From positions 165,328 through 229,327 of the forward strand of contig NZ_BBZF01000015.1 of assembly GCF_020884795.1 (NCBI RefSeq): DNA of 64,000 nt, read 5' to 3'. The position numbers and the translations under genes are program-made. Numbering within the stretch: position 1 is the first letter of the stretch; each line of letters begins with the position of its first letter. Below the pieces are notes generated by a model. That model was not told where the DNA came from. It saw only the letters and a program-made list of their open reading frames with translations, and did no database searches. Source of the stretch: Micromonospora okii (GTDB taxonomy: Bacteria > Actinomycetota > Actinomycetes > Mycobacteriales > Micromonosporaceae). Positions 45,279 through 58,382 of this stretch are shown piece by piece.

Positions 45279-46907
45279 GTGAGCGACCTGCTCGCCGGCC
45301 CGGCGGACGCGTCCGCCGGGCTGGCGGTGCACGGCGCCGACGCGGTCGACCCGGCCGCCCCGGCGTCGACCCGGGACGCCCTGGTCGCCCAGGGCCTTCC
45401 CGGGCGGATCGCCGCGCAGGACCCCACGCTGTGGGGGCCGGGGCGGCTCGGCTGGCTGGACACCCACCGGCGCAGCCGGGAGCTGATCGACCAGCTCGCC
45501 GCGCTGACCGCCGAGCTGGCGGACCTCGACCACGTCGTGCTCGCCGGCACCGGCGGGGCCGCCCTCGCGGGCGAGGCGATCGCCCGCACCCTCGGCAGGC
45601 CGCTGACCGTGCTGGACGGCACCGACCCGGGGCAGGTCCGGGCGGCGCTGGCCGACCGGCTGGAGCGCACCGTCGTGGTGCTGGCCGACGCCCCGGGCAC
45701 CGCCGTGGAGACCGACGCCCACCGGCGGGCGTACCTGCGGGCGTTCCTCGACGCCGGCCTGACCGAGGCGGAGGCCGGCCGGCACTTCGTGGCGGTCACC
45801 CACCCGGGCTCGGCGCTGGAGACGGCCGCCGCCGAGCTGGGCACGGTCACCGTGCTCGCCGACCCGGAGGTGACCGGCCCGTACGCGGCGCTGACCGCGT
45901 TCGGGCTGGTGCCGGCGGCGCTGGCCGGGGTCGAGGTGACCGAGCTGCTCGACCAGGCCGAGGCGCTGGCGCGGTCCCTGGGCGGCGACGCCGGCAACCC
46001 CGCGCTGGCGCTCGGCGCGGCCCTGGCCGCCGCCGCCACGCGGGGCCGGGCCACGGTCGCCCTCGCCGGCGACAGCAGCGGGCTCGACCCCCTCGGCGAC
46101 TGGATCGCACAGCTCCTCGCCACCGCGACCGGCAAGGCCGGCCTCGGCCTCCTGCCGGTCGTGCTGGAGTCCCCTGCCGCGCCCGGCGGCACCGGCGCGG
46201 ACGTGCTCACCGTCAGCTACGGCGGCGCGCTGCCGCCCGGCGCGGTGCCCGGCGGCGGCCTCGCCCCCGACCTGGCGGTCAACGGCCCGCTCGGCGCGCA
46301 CTTCCTCGCCTGGGAGTACGCCACGGCGGTGGCCGGCGCGGCGCTCGGGGTGGACCCGTTCGACCAGCCCGACGCCGACGCGTGCGCCGAGCACACGGCC
46401 CACGCCCTCGCCTCGGGCCCGCCGGCGCGGTCGCCGTCGTCGGTCGGGGGCGCGATCGAGGTGTACGCCCCGGCGGGCGGCCCGGCCGACCTGACCGGCG
46501 CGCTGCGCCACCTGCTCGACGGGGTCGGCGGCGACGGCTACCTGGCGGTGCTGGCGTACCTGGACCCGGCCGGCGACGCCGCCGTGGCGGGGCTCCGGCC
46601 GCTGCTGGTTGAGGCGTCGGGGCGGCCGGTGACCTTCGACTGGGGGCCGCGCTGCCTGCGCTCGACGGGCCAGTACCACAGGGGCGGCCCACGGACGGGG
46701 AATTTCCTTCAGGTGACCGGTACGGTCGACAATGATCTGGAGGTGCCCGGGAGGCCGTACACCTTCGGCGGTCTCCAGGCGGCCCAGGCCGCGGGCGACC
46801 GGCAGACCCTGGCCGACCGGGGGCGGCCGGTGCTGCGACTGCACCTGACCGACCGGGCGGCGGGGGTGGCCGAGCTGCTCGACGCGGTCCGGCAACTACG
46901 AGCGTGA
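45279..46907 (+). CDS. pgi: glucose-6-phosphate isomerase, divergent actinobacterial type
   Basis: 542 residues from GTG 45279. SIS-domain protein with an unusual, Ala-rich sequence. The most recognisable block is [20 protein letters not shown] (the isomerase's RSTGQLHKGGP region). [18 protein letters not shown] is the first phosphate-binding loop. The position between tal and zwf supports the call; this Pgi form matches the Pgi part of Tal-Pgi fusion proteins. Its stop overlaps a possible zwf start as GTGA. Confidence 0.85.
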   Translation: MSDLLAGPADASAGLAVHGADAVDPAAPASTRDALVAQGLPGRIAAQDPTLWGPGRLGWLDTHRRSRELIDQLAALTAELADLDHVVLAGTGGAALAGEAIARTLGRPLTVLDGTDPGQVRAALADRLERTVVVLADAPGTAVETDAHRRAYLRAFLDAGLTEAEAGRHFVAVTHPGSALETAAAELGTVTVLADPEVTGPYAALTAFGLVPAALAGVEVTELLDQAEALARSLGGDAGNPALALGAALAAAATRGRATVALAGDSSGLDPLGDWIAQLLATATGKAGLGLLPVVLESPAAPGGTGADVLTVSYGGALPPGAVPGGGLAPDLAVNGPLGAHFLAWEYATAVAGAALGVDPFDQPDADACAEHTAHALASGPPARSPSSVGGAIEVYAPAGGPADLTGALRHLLDGVGGDGYLAVLAYLDPAGDAAVAGLRPLLVEASGRPVTFDWGPRCLRSTGQYHRGGPRTGNFLQVTGTVDNDLEVPGRPYTFGGLQAAQAAGDRQTLADRGRPVLRLHLTDRAAGVAELLDAVRQLRA

Positions 46908-46951
46908 CGATGGAAGACGTGACATCAGCGGAGCGAGGAGGCAGTAATCCG

Positions 46952-48466
46952 GTGAACCCGCTGCGCGATGCGCAGGACCGGCGGCTGCCGCGGATCCCGG
47001 AGCCCTGCGCTCTGGTGATCTTCGGGGTGACCGGGGACCTGGCGCGGAAGAAGCTGCTACCGGCGGTCTACGACCTGGCGAACCGGGGGCTGCTGCCCCC
47101 CGGCTTCGTGGTCCTGGGCTTCGCCCGGCGCGACTGGGGCGACGGCGACTTCGAGTCGCTGGCCCACGACGCGGCCAAGCAGCACGCCCGCACACCCTGG
47201 CGGGAGGAGGTCTGGGCCCGCCTCTCCGGCAACATCAAGTTCGTGGGCGGCTCGTTCGACGACGACGACGCCTTCGACCAGCTCGACCGGACGCTCGACG
47301 AGCTGCGGGACAGCCACGGCATCCACGGCAACGCCGCCTTCTACTTCTCCATCCCCCCGGCGGCGTTCCCCGTGGTGCTCAAGCAGCTCGCCCGCACCGG
47401 CATGGCCGACAACGACAAGTGCAACGGCTGGCGTCGGGTGGTGGTGGAGAAGCCGTTCGGCCACGACCTGCCCTCGGCCAAGGAGCTCAACGACCTGGTC
47501 GACGACGTCTTCACCCGGCAGGACGTCTTCCGCATCGACCACTACCTGGGCAAGGAGACCGTCCAGAACATCCTGGCCCTGCGGTTCGCCAACAGCCTGT
47601 TCGAGCCGCTGTGGAACTCCAAGTACGTCGACTCGGTGCAGATCACGATGGCCGAGGACGTCGGCATCGGCAGCCGGGCGGGCTTCTACGACTCGGTCGG
47701 CACCGCCCGCGACGTGCTCCAGAACCACCTGCTCCAGCTCCTGGCGCTGGTGGCGATGGAGGAGCCGACGAGCTTCGACGCCGACGAGATCCGGACCGAG
47801 AAGCTGAAGGTGCTCAAGGCGATCACCCTGCCGAAGGACATCTCCCAGGGCACGGTGCGCGGGCAGTACCTCCCGGGCTGGGTCGCCGGGCAGCGGGCGG
47901 TCGGCTACCTCGACGAGGACGGCGTCCCGGCGGACTCGACCACCGAGACGTACGTGGCCGTGGAGCTGGGCATCCAGAACCGCCGCTGGGCGGGGGTGCC
48001 GTTCTACATCCGGGCCGGCAAGCGGCTGCCCCGGCGGGTCACCGAGGTCGCCATCCTGTTCAAGAAGGCGCCGCACCTGCCGTTCAACCCGGCGGACATG
48101 GAGATGCTGGGCACCAACCAGCTCGTCATCCGGGTGCAGCCCGACGAGGGCGTGGTGCTGAAGTTCGGCTCGAAGGTGCCGGGCACCACGATGGAGGTCC
48201 GCGACATCGCGATGGACTTCCAGTACGGCGAGGCGTTCACCGAGTCCAGCCCCGAGGCGTACGAGCGGCTGGTGCTGGACGTGCTCATCGGCGACCGTAC
48301 CCTCTTCCCGGACGCCGCCGAGGTCGAGCAGAGCTGGGCGGTGGTGGACCCGCTGGAGCACGCCTGGGCGGGCACGAAGCCGGAGCCGTACCGGGCCGGC
48401 GAGTGGGGGCCCCGGGCCGCCGACGAGATGCTGGCCCGCGAGGGCCGGGCTTGGCGGAGAGCGTGA
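46952..48466 (+). CDS. zwf: glucose-6-phosphate 1-dehydrogenase
   Basis: 504 residues from GTG 46952, preceded by GAGGAGG. The frame is open from GTG 46904, but a 16-residue extension there would be atypical. NADP loop [13 protein letters not shown], substrate site [13 protein letters not shown] with catalytic His pair, and [17 protein letters not shown]. First committed step of the oxidative pentose-phosphate pathway, giving NADPH. In actinobacteria its activity depends on OpcA, encoded next. Confidence 0.95.
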   Translation: MNPLRDAQDRRLPRIPEPCALVIFGVTGDLARKKLLPAVYDLANRGLLPPGFVVLGFARRDWGDGDFESLAHDAAKQHARTPWREEVWARLSGNIKFVGGSFDDDDAFDQLDRTLDELRDSHGIHGNAAFYFSIPPAAFPVVLKQLARTGMADNDKCNGWRRVVVEKPFGHDLPSAKELNDLVDDVFTRQDVFRIDHYLGKETVQNILALRFANSLFEPLWNSKYVDSVQITMAEDVGIGSRAGFYDSVGTARDVLQNHLLQLLALVAMEEPTSFDADEIRTEKLKVLKAITLPKDISQGTVRGQYLPGWVAGQRAVGYLDEDGVPADSTTETYVAVELGIQNRRWAGVPFYIRAGKRLPRRVTEVAILFKKAPHLPFNPADMEMLGTNQLVIRVQPDEGVVLKFGSKVPGTTMEVRDIAMDFQYGEAFTESSPEAYERLVLDVLIGDRTLFPDAAEVEQSWAVVDPLEHAWAGTKPEPYRAGEWGPRAADEMLAREGRAWRRA

Positions 48467-48486
48467 GCGAGCGAAGCGAGCGAACC
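48464..48486 (+). repeat. short GAGCGAAGCGAGCGAA repeat at the zwf/opcA junction
   Basis: gagcgagcgaagcgagcgaa stretch just behind the zwf stop. I recall this word as very frequent between genes in Micromonospora and Salinispora; the count in this genome is unchecked. AGGAGG for opcA follows it. Confidence 0.5.
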
Positions 48487-48497
48487 AGGAGGTTCCG

Positions 48498-49514
48498 TTG
48501 ATCGGGCTGTGGGACACCACCGGCAACGAGGTGGTCAAGGCGCTCGCCGCGGAGCGGCGCAGCGCCGGCGGCGTCGCCAGCGGCATGGCGCTCACCCTGA
48601 TCGTGGTGGTCGACGAGAAGCGGGTACGCGAGGCGGAGGCCGCGGCGACCATAGCTGCCGCCGCCCACCCGTGCCGGCTGCTCGTGGTGGTCCGCTCCGA
48701 GGTCGACCGGGACCGCAACCGGCTGGACGCGGAGATCGTCGTCGGCGGCCGGCTCGGCCCGTGCGAGGCGGTCGTGACCCGGATGTACGGCCGGCTGGCG
48801 CTGCACGCCGAGTCGGTCGTGATGCCGCTGCTGGTGCCCGACGTGCCGGTGGTGACGTGGTGGCACGGCGAGCCCCCGGCGGAGATCGCGACGGACTTCC
48901 TCGGCGTGGTGGCCGACCGCCGCATCACCGACTGCGCGCAGGCCGCCGACCCGATCGAGGCGCTGCGGCTGCGGGCCCGGGACTACGCCCCCGGCGACAC
49001 CGACCTGGCGTGGACCCGGATCACCCCGTGGCGCACGCTGGTGGCGGGGGCGTTCGACACCACCGACGCGCGGGTCACCGAGGCCCGGGTGGTGGCCCCG
49101 CCGACCGACCCGACGGCCGCGCTGATGTGCGGCTGGCTGGGCAGCCGGCTCGGGATCACCCCGCACTGGGAGCCCAGCGACGACGCCCCCCGCATGCGGG
49201 AGGTGCGGCTGACCTGCGCCAACGGCGACGTGCTGACCCTCACCCGGGAGGACAGCGTGGCCACCTTCCAGCGCACCGGGCAGACCGACCGGCAGCTTCC
49301 GCTGGTCCGCCGGCCGCTCGGCGACGAGCTGGCCGAGGAGCTGCGCCGGCTGGACGCCGACCAGGTCTACGCCGAGGCGCTGGGCGCGGTGGCCGGCGTC
49401 GACGGGCTGGACGCCCGGCCCGGCCAGCGGGTGCACGTCTGGAAGGACCCGGCGACCGCGAAGCGGGCCGAGGCGGGCGTCACCGCCCACGCCGGCACCA
49501 GCGCGACCCCGTGA
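48498..49514 (+). CDS. opcA: OpcA, allosteric effector of glucose-6-phosphate dehydrogenase
   Basis: 338 residues from a TTG at 48498 with AGGAGG 5 bases upstream. Begins MIGLWDTTGNEVVKALAAER, and contains the OpcA blocks CRLLVVVRSE, PDVPVVTWWHGEPP and RRITDCAQA. Required for G6PD assembly and activity in actinobacteria and cyanobacteria. Immediately downstream of zwf, same operon. Confidence 0.94.
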   Translation: MIGLWDTTGNEVVKALAAERRSAGGVASGMALTLIVVVDEKRVREAEAAATIAAAAHPCRLLVVVRSEVDRDRNRLDAEIVVGGRLGPCEAVVTRMYGRLALHAESVVMPLLVPDVPVVTWWHGEPPAEIATDFLGVVADRRITDCAQAADPIEALRLRARDYAPGDTDLAWTRITPWRTLVAGAFDTTDARVTEARVVAPPTDPTAALMCGWLGSRLGITPHWEPSDDAPRMREVRLTCANGDVLTLTREDSVATFQRTGQTDRQLPLVRRPLGDELAEELRRLDADQVYAEALGAVAGVDGLDARPGQRVHVWKDPATAKRAEAGVTAHAGTSATP

Positions 49515-49640
49515 CGGCGCTTCCCGGCCGGGCCCCGGCGGCCCGCCCGGGGCGCGCCGCCCCCGTGGAGGGCCGCCCGGCCCCCGGCACGACGAGGAAC
49601 AGGGCCGTCGGTCGGCGGCCCGGAGACGAAGGCACAACAC

Positions 49641-50411
49641 ATGAGTGAGGCGAGTGTCGCCGTGCACGCCGACGCCGGCCTGCTGGCGCAGGCGGTGGCG
49701 GCCCGGCTGGTGGTGAAGCTGCTCGACGCGCAGGCCGAGCGCGGCCAGGCGTCGATGGTGCTGACCGGCGGGCGGATCGCCGCCGCCGTCTACCGGGCGG
49801 TGGGCGAGCTGCCGGCCCGGGACGCGGTCGACTGGTCTCGGGTGGACGTCTGGTGGGGCGATGAGCGGTTCCTACCGGCCGGCGACCCGGATCGCAACGA
49901 GACGCAGGCGCGGGCGGCGCTACTGGACGCGGTGCCGCTGGACCCGGCCCGGGTGCACGCGATGCCGGCGTCCGACGGCCCGGCCGGGGCCGACCCGGAG
50001 GCCGCCGCCGCCGGGTATGCCGCCGAGCTGGCCCGCGCGGCCCGCCCGGGGAACGCCGCGCTCCCCCACTTCGACGTGCTGATGCTCGGGGTGGGCGAGG
50101 ACGGGCACGTGGCCTCGGTCTTCCCCGGGCACCCGGTGCACCACGACAGCCGCCCGGTCAGCGCGGTGCGGGGCAGCCCGAAGCCGCCTCCGGTGCGCAC
50201 CACGCTGACCCTGCCGGCCATCAACACGGCCGAGGAGGTCTGGCTGGTGGCCGGTGGCGGCGACAAGGCGCGGGCGGTCGGGATGGCGCTCGCCGGGGCC
50301 GGCCCGGTGCAGATTCCGGCGGCCGGCGCGCGGGGCGTGAGCCGCACGCTCTGGCTGCTGGACCGGGCGGCGGCGGCCGAGGTCCCGCCCCGCTTCCGCA
50401 GCCTCCGCTGA
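49641..50411 (+). CDS. pgl: 6-phosphogluconolactonase
   Basis: 256 residues. Family blocks: MVLTGGRIAAAVYRA (normally LsGGsTP), DVWWGDERFLPAGDPDRN, LMLGVGEDGHVASVFPGHP, and VWLVAGGGDKARAV. Hydrolyses the lactone made by Zwf. Last gene of the pentose-phosphate operon, followed by the 50419-50466 hairpin. Confidence 0.95.
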   Translation: MSEASVAVHADAGLLAQAVAARLVVKLLDAQAERGQASMVLTGGRIAAAVYRAVGELPARDAVDWSRVDVWWGDERFLPAGDPDRNETQARAALLDAVPLDPARVHAMPASDGPAGADPEAAAAGYAAELARAARPGNAALPHFDVLMLGVGEDGHVASVFPGHPVHHDSRPVSAVRGSPKPPPVRTTLTLPAINTAEEVWLVAGGGDKARAVGMALAGAGPVQIPAAGARGVSRTLWLLDRAAAAEVPPRFRSLR

Positions 50412-50418
50412 CGGTGCA

Positions 50419-50466
50419 AGGAAGGGCACCTTGTTAACGCTTCCGGTATAGGAAGGTGCCCTTCCT
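50419..50466. terminator. hairpin between pgl and secG, probable repeat-family terminator
   Basis: Perfect 14-bp arms aggaagggcacctt/aaggtgcccttcct around the 20-base loop gttaacgcttccggtatagg. Between the convergent pgl and secG genes. The loop word GTTAACGC..CGGTATAG is one I associate with intergenic hairpins in many Micromonospora genomes (recollection). Confidence 0.7.
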
Positions 50467-50588
50467 AACCAGCGCGGGCCGACGTGCGGCGGGAGCCGGA
50501 GCGAGGACGGACCCGCTGGGCAGACGACTGCGCGCGGCCCGTCGGGTGACGGACCGCGCGCAGTTCGTACGACTCGGCAGGCTGGCTC

Positions 50589-50843
50589 TCAGGTGTTGAG
50601 CTGAAGGCGCAGCCAGAGGCCCAGCCCGATGATGCAGGCGAACCAGACGATGCCCACCAGGACGGTGTAGCGGTCCAGGTTCTTCTCGGCCACCGAGGAA
50701 CCGGCGAGGCTGGAGCTGACCCCACCGCCGAACATGCTCGACATTCCGCCGCCCTTGCCTCGGTGCAGCAGGATCAGCAGCGTGAGCAGGATGCTCGTGA
50801 TCGACAACAACACGATCAACGTGTAGGCGAACCAGATCGGCAT
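50589..50843 (-). CDS. secG: SecG preprotein translocase subunit
   Basis: 84 residues from ATG 50843. Two hydrophobic spans (FAYTLIVLLSITSILLTLLI and VLVGIVWFACIIGLGLWL) flank the conserved loop LLHRGKGGGMSSMFGGG. Membrane partner of SecYE. Its position after tpiA is standard in actinobacteria. Confidence 0.95.
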   Translation of the reverse strand: MPIWFAYTLIVLLSITSILLTLLILLHRGKGGGMSSMFGGGVSSSLAGSSVAEKNLDRYTVLVGIVWFACIIGLGLWLRLQLNT

Positions 50844-50937
50844 GGCTGGGGTCAGTCCTCTCGTTGCGATCCTCGCCCGGACAGGTCGGGCACGCGGCAC
50901 CGACCGGCGGACGGGCGGAATCAAGGATAGCGAGCCG

Positions 50938-51729
50938 TCAGCGGCTGATGTGCTCCGGGAAGCGGCAGATCTTGGCGAATTCCTCGCCGTCGAGGCTCGC
51001 ACCGCCCACCAGGGCCCCGTCGACGTCCGGCTGAGCCATGATCGAGGCGACGTTGGAGGACTTCACCGACCCGCCGTACAGGATTCGCACCTGGTCCGCG
51101 GTGGCCTGGTCGTACGTCTCGACCAGCCGCTTGCGGACCTCCCCGCACACCTCCTGGGCGTCCTCGGGAGTGGCGGTCTTGCCCGTCCCGATGGCCCAGA
51201 CCGGCTCGTACGCCACGACGACCTTGGTGACCTGCTCCGCGGTGAGCCCCCGGAGCGCGCCGTCGAGCTGGTCGCAGCAGTGCGGCACGTGCCGGAGCTG
51301 CTCGCGGACCTCCAGGCCCTCGCCGATGCAGAGGATCGGGGTGAGCCCGTTGGCCAGCGCGGCGGCCACCTTGTCGTTGACCAGCGCGTCGTCCTCGCGG
51401 TGGTACTGCCGCCGCTCGGAGTGGCCGACCACCACGTACGTGCAGCCGAGCTTCGCCAGCATCGCCCCCGAGATGTCCCCGGTGTAGGCCCCCGACGGGT
51501 ACGGCGACAGGTCCTGCCCGCCGTAGCCGATCAGCAGCTTGTCGCCCTCGATCGCCGTCTGCACGGTGCGCAGGTCGGTGAAGGGCGGCAGCACGACGCA
51601 CTCGACGTCGGTGAGCTGCTTCTCGTTCAGGCTCGCGGCCAACTTCTGCACCAGCAGGTTGGCCTCGAAGTGGTTCAGGTTCATCTTCCAGTTGCCGGCC
51701 ATCAACGGCCGGCGGGTGGTGCTCGCCAT
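50938..51729 (-). CDS. tpiA: triosephosphate isomerase
   Basis: 263 residues. Substrate Lys in AGNWKMNLN, His in [10 protein letters not shown], catalytic Glu in [14 protein letters not shown], phosphate loop [11 protein letters not shown]. Its ATG follows the pgk stop directly (TGAATG). Confidence 0.97.
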   Translation of the reverse strand: MASTTRRPLMAGNWKMNLNHFEANLLVQKLAASLNEKQLTDVECVVLPPFTDLRTVQTAIEGDKLLIGYGGQDLSPYPSGAYTGDISGAMLAKLGCTYVVVGHSERRQYHREDDALVNDKVAAALANGLTPILCIGEGLEVREQLRHVPHCCDQLDGALRGLTAEQVTKVVVAYEPVWAIGTGKTATPEDAQEVCGEVRKRLVETYDQATADQVRILYGGSVKSSNVASIMAQPDVDGALVGGASLDGEEFAKICRFPEHISR

Positions 51730-54143
<2,414 letters not shown>

Positions 54144-54232
54144 CTATCCGAGCGTGCCCCGCCGCGCCGCACGGGGTGGTGATCTTCGCCCCGCCGCGCC
54201 GCCGTCCACCCGCGCCTACCGCCACCGTCCCA

Positions 54233-55213
54233 TCAGACCACGAGCATGTCGGGCGTGACTGCCGCTTCCGTATCCGGGATGCCCAGGTCGCGGGCCCGCT
54301 TGTCGGCCAGCGCCAGCAGCCGGCGGATGCGCCCGGCGATGGCGTCCTTGGTCAGCGGCGGATCGGCGAGGGCGCCCAGCTCCTCCAGGGACGCCTGCCG
54401 GTGCTCCAGGCGCAGCTGCCCGGCCGAGGTGAGGTGGTTCGGGGCGTCCTCGGCGAGGATCTCCAACGCCCGGGTCACCCGGGCGGCGGCGGCCACCGCG
54501 GCCCGCGCCGAGCGGCGCAGGTTGGCGTCGTCGAAGTTGGCCAGCCGGTTCGCCGTCGCCCGCACCTCGCGGCGCACCCGGCGCTCCTCCCAGGCCAGCA
54601 CGCTGGAATGTGCTCCTATACGGGTCAGCAGCGCGGCGATGGAGTCGCCGTCCTTGACCACCACCCGGTCCACGCCGCGCACCTCGCGGTTCTTCGCGGT
54701 GATGCCGAGGCGCCGGGCCGCGCCGACCAGGGCCAGCGCCGACTCCGGGCCGGGACAGGTGATCTCCAGGGCGCTGGAGCGGCCCGGCTCGGTCAGCGAG
54801 CCGTGCGCCATGAACGCCCCCCGCCACGCCGACACGGCGCAGCAGACGTTGGCGGCGACCACGTGCGGCGGCAGGCCGCGCACCGGCCGGCCCCGCACGT
54901 CCAGCAGGCCGGTCTGCCGGGCCAGGGCCTCGCCGTCCTTGACCACCCGGACGATGAAGTGGCTGCCCTTGCGCAGCCCGCCGGAGGCCAGGACGTGGAT
55001 CTCGCTGGGGTAGCCGTACACCTCGGCGACCTCGCGGCGCAGCCGCCGGGCCACCGCCCCCGTGTCCAGCTCGGCCTCCACGACCACCCGGCCGGAGACG
55101 ATGTGCAGCCCACCGGCGAAGCGCAGCAGCGCCGCCATCTCCGCCCGACGGCAGCAGGGCTTGGGCACGTCGACCCGACTCAGCTCGTCCTTGACCGCAG
55201 CCGTCATCGCCAT
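54233..55213 (-). CDS. whiA: WhiA, sporulation/cell-division regulator
   Basis: 326 residues. N-terminal LAGLIDADG-derived domain ([36 protein letters not shown]) without nuclease residues, and a C-terminal HTH ([21 protein letters not shown], rLLALA). In Streptomyces it activates division genes together with WhiB. Part of the conserved rapZ-yvcK-whiA trio upstream of gap. Confidence 0.96.
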   Translation of the reverse strand: MAMTAAVKDELSRVDVPKPCCRRAEMAALLRFAGGLHIVSGRVVVEAELDTGAVARRLRREVAEVYGYPSEIHVLASGGLRKGSHFIVRVVKDGEALARQTGLLDVRGRPVRGLPPHVVAANVCCAVSAWRGAFMAHGSLTEPGRSSALEITCPGPESALALVGAARRLGITAKNREVRGVDRVVVKDGDSIAALLTRIGAHSSVLAWEERRVRREVRATANRLANFDDANLRRSARAAVAAAARVTRALEILAEDAPNHLTSAGQLRLEHRQASLEELGALADPPLTKDAIAGRIRRLLALADKRARDLGIPDTEAAVTPDMLVV

Positions 55214-55266
55214 GTGCGCCCCCTCACGGACCGGTGCCGGCGTGTCGCCGGAGATTACGTACGTGC

Positions 55267-56286
55267 TTAACGATCGGCGCCCAGGACAGGCACCAGGGCG
55301 GCGCCCAGGGCGGCCGGATCGTGACGGGGCTCGCCACCGTCGACGGCGACGGGGGCGAGGACCAGGCGGGCACCCAGCGATTCTGCCGTACGTTCGACCG
55401 GCGCGGGATCACCCACCGCCTTGGCGTCGGCCAGCACCATGTCCACCGTCAGCTCCGGCAGGTAGTGCCGCAGCGTGGCCAGGTGGTCGGCGAGGGAGAG
55501 CCCGAGGGTCTCCTTCTCCGCCGCGAGGTTCAGGGTGACCAGCCGGCGGGCCGGGCTGGCCACGATGGCGGCGGCCAGCCCCGGCACCAGCAGGTGCGGC
55601 AGGACGCTGGTGAACCAGCTCCCCGGCCCGAAGATCAGCCAGTCCGCCTCGGCCGTCGCCGCCACCGCCTCCGCGCAGGCGGCCGGGGCGGTGGGGGTGA
55701 GCCGCAGCGACTCCACCCGCCCGCCGGTGACCGCCACCTGGTGCTGCCCGCGCACGGTGCGCACCTCGTCGGGGTACGCCGGGTCGGCCCCGCGCACCCG
55801 GGCCTCGATGCCGACGGGCTGGCGGGACATCGGCAGCACCCGCCCCACCGCGCCGAGCATCGCCCCGGCGTGCTCCAGGGCGGCCACCGGGTCGCCGAGC
55901 AGCTCGGTCAGCCCACACAGCACGAGGTTGCCCACGGCATGCCCGGCCAGCCCGTCGTCGGTGTCCGCCGGGTCGCCGGGGGTGCCGGCGAAGCGGTGCT
56001 GGAACAGCCCGGCGCTGCGCCGGGTGGCCGGGTGGTCGCCGGCGAGGGCCACCAGCGCCTGGCGCAGGTCGCCCGGGGGCAGGCCGCCCCGGCGGGCGCG
56101 GAGCCGGCCGCTGGAGCCGCCGTCGTCGCCGACGGTGACCACGGCCGTGATGTCCAGGTCCAGCTCCGGGGCGCAGCGGCGCAGCGCCCGCAGGGACACC
56201 GACAGGCCGTGGCCGCCCCCGAACGCGACCACCCGGGTACGACGCCCGGTGCCCTCGTCACGCGGTGGCGCTGCCGCCGCCGTCAT
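55267..56286 (-). CDS. yvcK: YvcK-family UDP-sugar-binding morphogenesis factor
   Basis: 339 residues; ATG overlaps the rapZ stop (ATGA). [13 protein letters not shown] near the start, [45 protein letters not shown]. Homologs bind UDP-GlcNAc and tune cell-wall or gluconeogenic flux. 53 bases before whiA. Confidence 0.94.
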   Translation of the reverse strand: MTAAAAPPRDEGTGRRTRVVAFGGGHGLSVSLRALRRCAPELDLDITAVVTVGDDGGSSGRLRARRGGLPPGDLRQALVALAGDHPATRRSAGLFQHRFAGTPGDPADTDDGLAGHAVGNLVLCGLTELLGDPVAALEHAGAMLGAVGRVLPMSRQPVGIEARVRGADPAYPDEVRTVRGQHQVAVTGGRVESLRLTPTAPAACAEAVAATAEADWLIFGPGSWFTSVLPHLLVPGLAAAIVASPARRLVTLNLAAEKETLGLSLADHLATLRHYLPELTVDMVLADAKAVGDPAPVERTAESLGARLVLAPVAVDGGEPRHDPAALGAALVPVLGADR

Positions 56287-57215
56287 TCGCGCCCCAGGTC
56301 GCGGTGCTGGGCGTTGGCCGCCAGCCCGCAGCGGCGCAGCCGGGCGGCCAGCTCCTCGGCGATGGCGACGCTGCGGTGCTTGCCGCCGGTGCAGCCGACG
56401 GCCACGGTCAGGTACCGCTTGCCCTCCCGCTCGAAGCCGGCGCTGGTGGCGTTGACCAGGTCCGCGTACGCGCTCACGAACGCCTCCGCGCCCTCCTGGC
56501 CCAGCACGTACGCGCTGACGCCCTCCTCCCGCCCGGTGTGCTCGCGCAGCTCGGGCACCCAGTACGGGTTCGGCAGGAACCGGGCGTCGAGGACGAAGTC
56601 GGCGTCCGGCGGGAGGCCGTACTTGAAGCCGAAGGAGAGCACGGTGAGCCGCAGCCGGCGGGCGTCCTCGCCGCCGAACAGCTCCTCGATGCGGCGGCGG
56701 AGCTGGTTGACGTTCAGGTGGCTGGTGTCGATGATCACGTCTGCGTGGTCCCGGGCCTCCTCCAGCAGGCCCCGCTCCACGGCGATGCCGTCGGCGAGCC
56801 GCCCGTCGCCCTGCAACGGGTGCGAGCGCCGCACGCTCTCGAACCGGCGGATCAGCACCTCGTCGTCGGCGTCGACGAAGACCACGCGCGGGGAGAAACC
56901 CCGCTCCTTGAGCTCGCGGATCGCCCCGACCAGGTCGGTGGAGAAGGCGCGCGAGCGCACGTCCAGGACCATCGCGGTACGCCGGGCCGCGCCGCCGGCC
57001 TTCACGGCCAGCTCGGCCATGTCGAGCATGAGCGCCTGGGGCAGGTTGTCCACCACGTAGTAGCCGACGTTCTCCAGCGCCCGCGCCACGGTGCTGCGCC
57101 CTCCGCCGGACAGCCCCGTCACCACCACCAGGGTCGTCTCCGCCTCAGCCTCCGTCGCCGGTGTCTGTGTCGAGCCGCCGGCGACCGGAGCCTCGGACAT
57201 CCGCGCCTCGTTCAC
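56283..57215 (-). CDS. rapZ: RapZ/YvcJ nucleotide-binding protein
   Basis: About 310 residues. P-loop variant TGLSGGGRSTVARALE (normally GxSGAGKS), then YYVVDNLP, RSHPLQGDGRLADGI, FGFKYGLPPDADFVLDARFLPNPYW (read in parts) and VAVGCTGGKHRSVAIAE. The start is uncertain: GTG 57215 has GGGGGAG 9 bases upstream; GTG 57233 and ATG 57200 are alternatives. In E. coli it links to GlmZ decay; in actinobacteria its role is less clear. Confidence 0.93.
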   Translation of the reverse strand: MNEARMSEAPVAGGSTQTPATEAEAETTLVVVTGLSGGGRSTVARALENVGYYVVDNLPQALMLDMAELAVKAGGAARRTAMVLDVRSRAFSTDLVGAIRELKERGFSPRVVFVDADDEVLIRRFESVRRSHPLQGDGRLADGIAVERGLLEEARDHADVIIDTSHLNVNQLRRRIEELFGGEDARRLRLTVLSFGFKYGLPPDADFVLDARFLPNPYWVPELREHTGREEGVSAYVLGQEGAEAFVSAYADLVNATSAGFEREGKRYLTVAVGCTGGKHRSVAIAEELAARLRRCGLAANAQHRDLGRE

Positions 57216-57435
57216 CACTGCCCACTCCCCCACGGGTCACGCCACGGTCCAGCCGACCGCGCTTGGCCGACCGTCGACTCTATCCCGCCGGGCCGTGTCG
57301 ATCCCCTCCGCCCACGTCCGCGCCGCTCTCCTCGACCATCCGCTCCGGGTGGCGCGGCTTCGGGCCGGTCGACGTGCTGCCGGACGACCCCACCCGGATC
57401 GGGTCGGATGCCCGCCCGAGTTCTATCCTGCGGGC

Positions 57436-58233
57436 ATGTCGACCACCGATCGGGATCTCGTCGTCGCTGCCGCGCAGGCGGGGGCCGCCGTGGTGCGGGC
57501 GCAGTACGGCGCGTCGTCGGCCCGCGTCGACAAGGGCGGGGGCGACTTCGCCACCGCCACCGACATCGAGGCGGAGCGGGTCGTCGTCGAGGTCCTTCGC
57601 GCCGCCCGCCCGGACGACGCGGTGGTGGGCGAGGAGAGCGGCCGCACGGGCCCCGGCCACGCCGGGCGGGTGTGGCTGGTGGATCCGCTGTGCGGAACGC
57701 TCAACTACGCGGCGCGCACCATGCTGGTCGCGGTCAACGTCGCGCTGCGGACGGCCTCGGGGATCGCGGTCGCGGCCTCGGCCGACCCGTTCACCGACGA
57801 GGTGTTCTGGACCGACGGCCCATCCGCGTGGGTGCGACGCGACGGCGTGGACAGTCCGCTCGTGCCGTCGGGCGAGTCGCGGCTGGTGGACGTCAACCTC
57901 GATCCGCCGTTCGCGATCGCCCCCGACTTCCGGGCCGCCCGACTGCTCGCCGACCCGGGGTTCGTCGAGCGGTTCCGCCCGCGCGTGGTCTCCACCACGC
58001 TGGCCGTGGCCTGGGTCGCGGCGGGTCGGCGGGCCGCGTACGTGACCGAGGGCGACCTCCAAGACAGCGTGCACTTCACCAGCGGCATCGCCCTGTGCCA
58101 GGCCGCGGGTTGCGTGGTGACCGGTATCCAGGGACAGCCCCTGCACACGGGCGTGGGCGGGCTCGTGGTGGCCGCGGACCGGGAGACGCACACCGCCCTG
58201 CTGGCCCTCATCGGCAACCAGCCCGCGAGCTGA
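57436..58233 (+). CDS. inositol-monophosphatase-family protein with altered metal site
   Basis: 265 residues. The first metal Glu is kept (VVGEESG), and WLVDPLCGTLNY keeps D83 but has C86 where the catalytic DPxDGT has its second Asp. The second signature WDxAAG is degenerate (DSVHFTSGIAL, then CQAAGC). Homologs hydrolyse inositol or histidinol phosphate, or 3'-phosphoadenosine phosphate. Loss of these ligands suggests a changed metal dependence or a non-catalytic role. Divergent from rapZ. Confidence 0.82.
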   Translation: MSTTDRDLVVAAAQAGAAVVRAQYGASSARVDKGGGDFATATDIEAERVVVEVLRAARPDDAVVGEESGRTGPGHAGRVWLVDPLCGTLNYAARTMLVAVNVALRTASGIAVAASADPFTDEVFWTDGPSAWVRRDGVDSPLVPSGESRLVDVNLDPPFAIAPDFRAARLLADPGFVERFRPRVVSTTLAVAWVAAGRRAAYVTEGDLQDSVHFTSGIALCQAAGCVVTGIQGQPLHTGVGGLVVAADRETHTALLALIGNQPAS

Positions 58234-58382
58234 GACAGACATGCGGCAGCCGCATCGGACGGCGGCAGGCCCACCGCGTCCAGCCCGCCCAGGACGAACT
58301 GTCGCCCGACGGGCCGGCGGGGTGCGTCGCAGGGACCCCGCACACGGCCTGTCCGGCTAGGGGCGCGGGTGGCTGGGGCCGG

